Assembly: GCA_900555365.1 (NCBI GenBank)
Contig: USKO01000050.1
Coordinates: 1 to 5,307 of the forward strand
Source of the DNA: an uncultured Bacillota bacterium
GTDB taxonomy: Bacteria; Bacillota; Clostridia; Christensenellales; UBA1242
Length of the DNA: 5,307 nt
Reading direction: 5' to 3'
The translations under genes were made by a program, and so were the position numbers. Shown piece by piece: positions 3,957-5,307 of the stretch. The notes beneath the pieces were generated by a model, which saw only the letters and a list, made by a program, of their open reading frames with translations, made no database searches and had not been told where the DNA came from. Position 1 is the first letter of the stretch. Each line of letters opens with the position of its first letter.

Positions 3957-5307
3957 ATGTACTTTGGACAAATTTTAAAAGATATAGCAATTCAATATGC
4001 TTTTGTAAAGAATCCGGGATTATATATCGATCATCTATATTATCAAGATTCTTTAGAAAATCTTGATTTAAGTGAATATGATGAGGAGGATGTTTATCAG
4101 CAGGACGGATTTCCTACTCCAAGCGAAGCGCAAGTAGAATTTAAAAATACGCAAATTTATCAAGCTTTAAAATTTGACAAAAAAGATAGTCATGAGGTTG
4201 CAGCGTTAAAACAAAAATATACAGAAGCTTATATTGAAATTTTAAATGCCATGGGTCTTGCCATTCAAGCAAGAATTATTAAAGGCATTGAAGATAAATT
4301 TACTGTTGGAAAAGCTGAAGATGTTGATGATGCTGTATTTGATTACTTAGAATCATGGAGTTATGCTGACGACCTAAATGGAATTATTTCTAGTCCAGAG
4401 CATCCTATAGATCATTTATCTTTTTATATTGCAAGCAGAAAATTAGATGAAAAGGGACTGGAAGAGCTGAAAAATTTACGAGACTTTTATCTTGAAACAG
4501 TTGATCATATTCAAGATTCTTTAACCGATCTTAAGGGCATTGATTTTATGTCAGAAAAAGGCTTTAATTATGAGAAAGTTAAAGAATGGATTATACCTTT
4601 CTATGCTGTGCCGAATGAGATTGCCAAAGGGCATGGTAAAGTTGATATTAGTGATGTTGTAGACGAAGACGAAGATACTGTAAATCGCACTAAGCTTAGC
4701 GACGAAGAATACAAAAAAATGACAGATTTTGGCAAAAAGGGCAAGCTTGCTGCAGGCAAAAATCAACGCAAGATTATGTCGGTTGAAGAGGCGCTAAAGA
4801 AAAATTTTGCTGATCTTGTTGGGCTTAAAGATGTCCAAAGTGCAATACTTAGAAAAACCAAATTAATAAAGAAACTTCCAAACAAGATTGTTGACTGCAA
4901 TTTCAGATTGACTGGCAACCCTGGGGTGGGTAAAACAACAGTTGCAGAGGCTATGAGCAAAACTTTCTATGATGCGGGAATAATTAAAAATCCTGAGTTT
5001 ATACAGCTAAATGGTGCTGGCTTAAAGGGTAAATATGTTGGTCACACTGTTCCAAAAGTTCAAGAGATGTTCGAAAAGGCTAAAGGCGGCACTCTATTCC
5101 TTGACGAAGTTTACAGCTTGATTTCTGAAGGCGGTGGAGATGATGGCGACTCCTTTGCTCAAGAAGCAATCACTGAACTTATGATTCAAGTAGAAAAGCT
5201 GTATAATGAGCAAAAGACCAACCCAGACGCAAAGACTTTAATCATCCTTGCAGGATATCAAGATAAGGTCAACACTCTTCTTGATAAAAATATCGGTTTC
5301 AAACGAA
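3957..5307 (+). CDS. CbxX/CfqX (SpoVK/EccA-like) AAA+ ATPase, 3' end beyond window
   Basis: The frame is open from the ATG to the window edge, giving 450 residues of an incomplete protein. The AAA+ module begins near residue 280 with FADLVGLKDVQ (284-294). It carries Walker A GNPGVGKT (320-327), the family block GAGLKGKYVGHTVPKVQEMFEKAKGG (353-378), Walker B TLFLDEVYSL (379-388) and the sensor-1 segment TLIILAGYQD (427-436). The visible end, NIGFKR, aligns with the NPGLxSRF arginine-finger motif of the family, and the next codon begins with A, compatible with arginine. These features place it in the CbxX/CfqX group, which includes Rubisco activase CbbX, SpoVK and the type VII secretion ATPase EccA. 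Such proteins form hexameric remodelling machines; the substrate here is unknown. Residues 1-280 are predicted mostly helical, rich in Asp/Glu and Tyr (for example 232-240, SDVVDEDED), with no signal peptide, membrane segment or recognised domain. A basic stretch at 259-272 leads into the ATPase. It is transcribed divergently from mrnC, from its own promoter. Confidence 0.88.
   Translation, partial: MYFGQILKDIAIQYAFVKNPGLYIDHLYYQDSLENLDLSEYDEEDVYQQDGFPTPSEAQVEFKNTQIYQALKFDKKDSHEVAALKQKYTEAYIEILNAMGLAIQARIIKGIEDKFTVGKAEDVDDAVFDYLESWSYADDLNGIISSPEHPIDHLSFYIASRKLDEKGLEELKNLRDFYLETVDHIQDSLTDLKGIDFMSEKGFNYEKVKEWIIPFYAVPNEIAKGHGKVDISDVVDEDEDTVNRTKLSDEEYKKMTDFGKKGKLAAGKNQRKIMSVEEALKKNFADLVGLKDVQSAILRKTKLIKKLPNKIVDCNFRLTGNPGVGKTTVAEAMSKTFYDAGIIKNPEFIQLNGAGLKGKYVGHTVPKVQEMFEKAKGGTLFLDEVYSLISEGGGDDGDSFAQEAITELMIQVEKLYNEQKTNPDAKTLIILAGYQDKVNTLLDKNIGFKR

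Noticed and set aside
4551..4960. Two minus-strand open frames (4551-4766 and 4763-4960)
   Set aside because: Both are antisense to the AAA+ ATPase gene, including the Walker A region, and their hydrophobic content is what the complement of that coding strand yields.

Overview
The window reads as a low-GC Gram-positive chromosome segment, most likely from a Clostridia-like member of the Bacillota. The basis is AT-rich intergenic DNA, strong AGGAGG-type ribosome binding sites, near-consensus sigma-A promoters, and the Firmicutes gene order mrnC, rlmB, sigH. The standard bacterial code applies: rlmB ends in tandem in-frame TGA codons. The species cannot be named from this sequence.

The left two thirds is one minus-strand cluster read from right to left: mrnC (Mini-ribonuclease III, 23S rRNA maturation), rlmB (23S rRNA 2'-O-ribose methyltransferase), sigH (sigma-70 family factor of the Spo0H type) and glnS (glutaminyl-tRNA synthetase). 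rlmB and sigH overlap by 8 nt and sigH and glnS are 13 nt apart, so these three are probably translated from one message. It would start at a near-perfect promoter between mrnC and rlmB and stop at a hairpin with a T tract just after glnS. The theme is ribosome maturation and translation plus one regulator. Compared with Bacillus subtilis the cluster is trimmed: no cysS before mrnC, no yacP between rlmB and sigH, and glnS where rpmG/secE/nusG would follow sigH.

Positions 3596 to 3956 form a 361-nt divergent intergenic region. Its most notable content is a GC-rich island (36 G/C of 80 at 3661-3740, against roughly 11 to 15 percent on either side). It folds into a small stem-loop followed by a compact four-arm structure: an 11-bp closing stem with three hairpins packed inside. 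Wobble pairs and a GNRA loop favour a plus-strand RNA. I do not recognise the family, and this is the best candidate for something undescribed here. A 10-bp tandem repeat with divergent promoter-like elements lies at its left edge.

The right end, from 3957 on the plus strand, carries a gene cut by the window edge. It encodes a CbxX/CfqX (SpoVK/EccA-like) AAA+ ATPase with a roughly 285-residue acidic N-terminal region of no recognised family, expressed from its own strong promoter and ribosome binding site. Its partners, if any, lie beyond the window.
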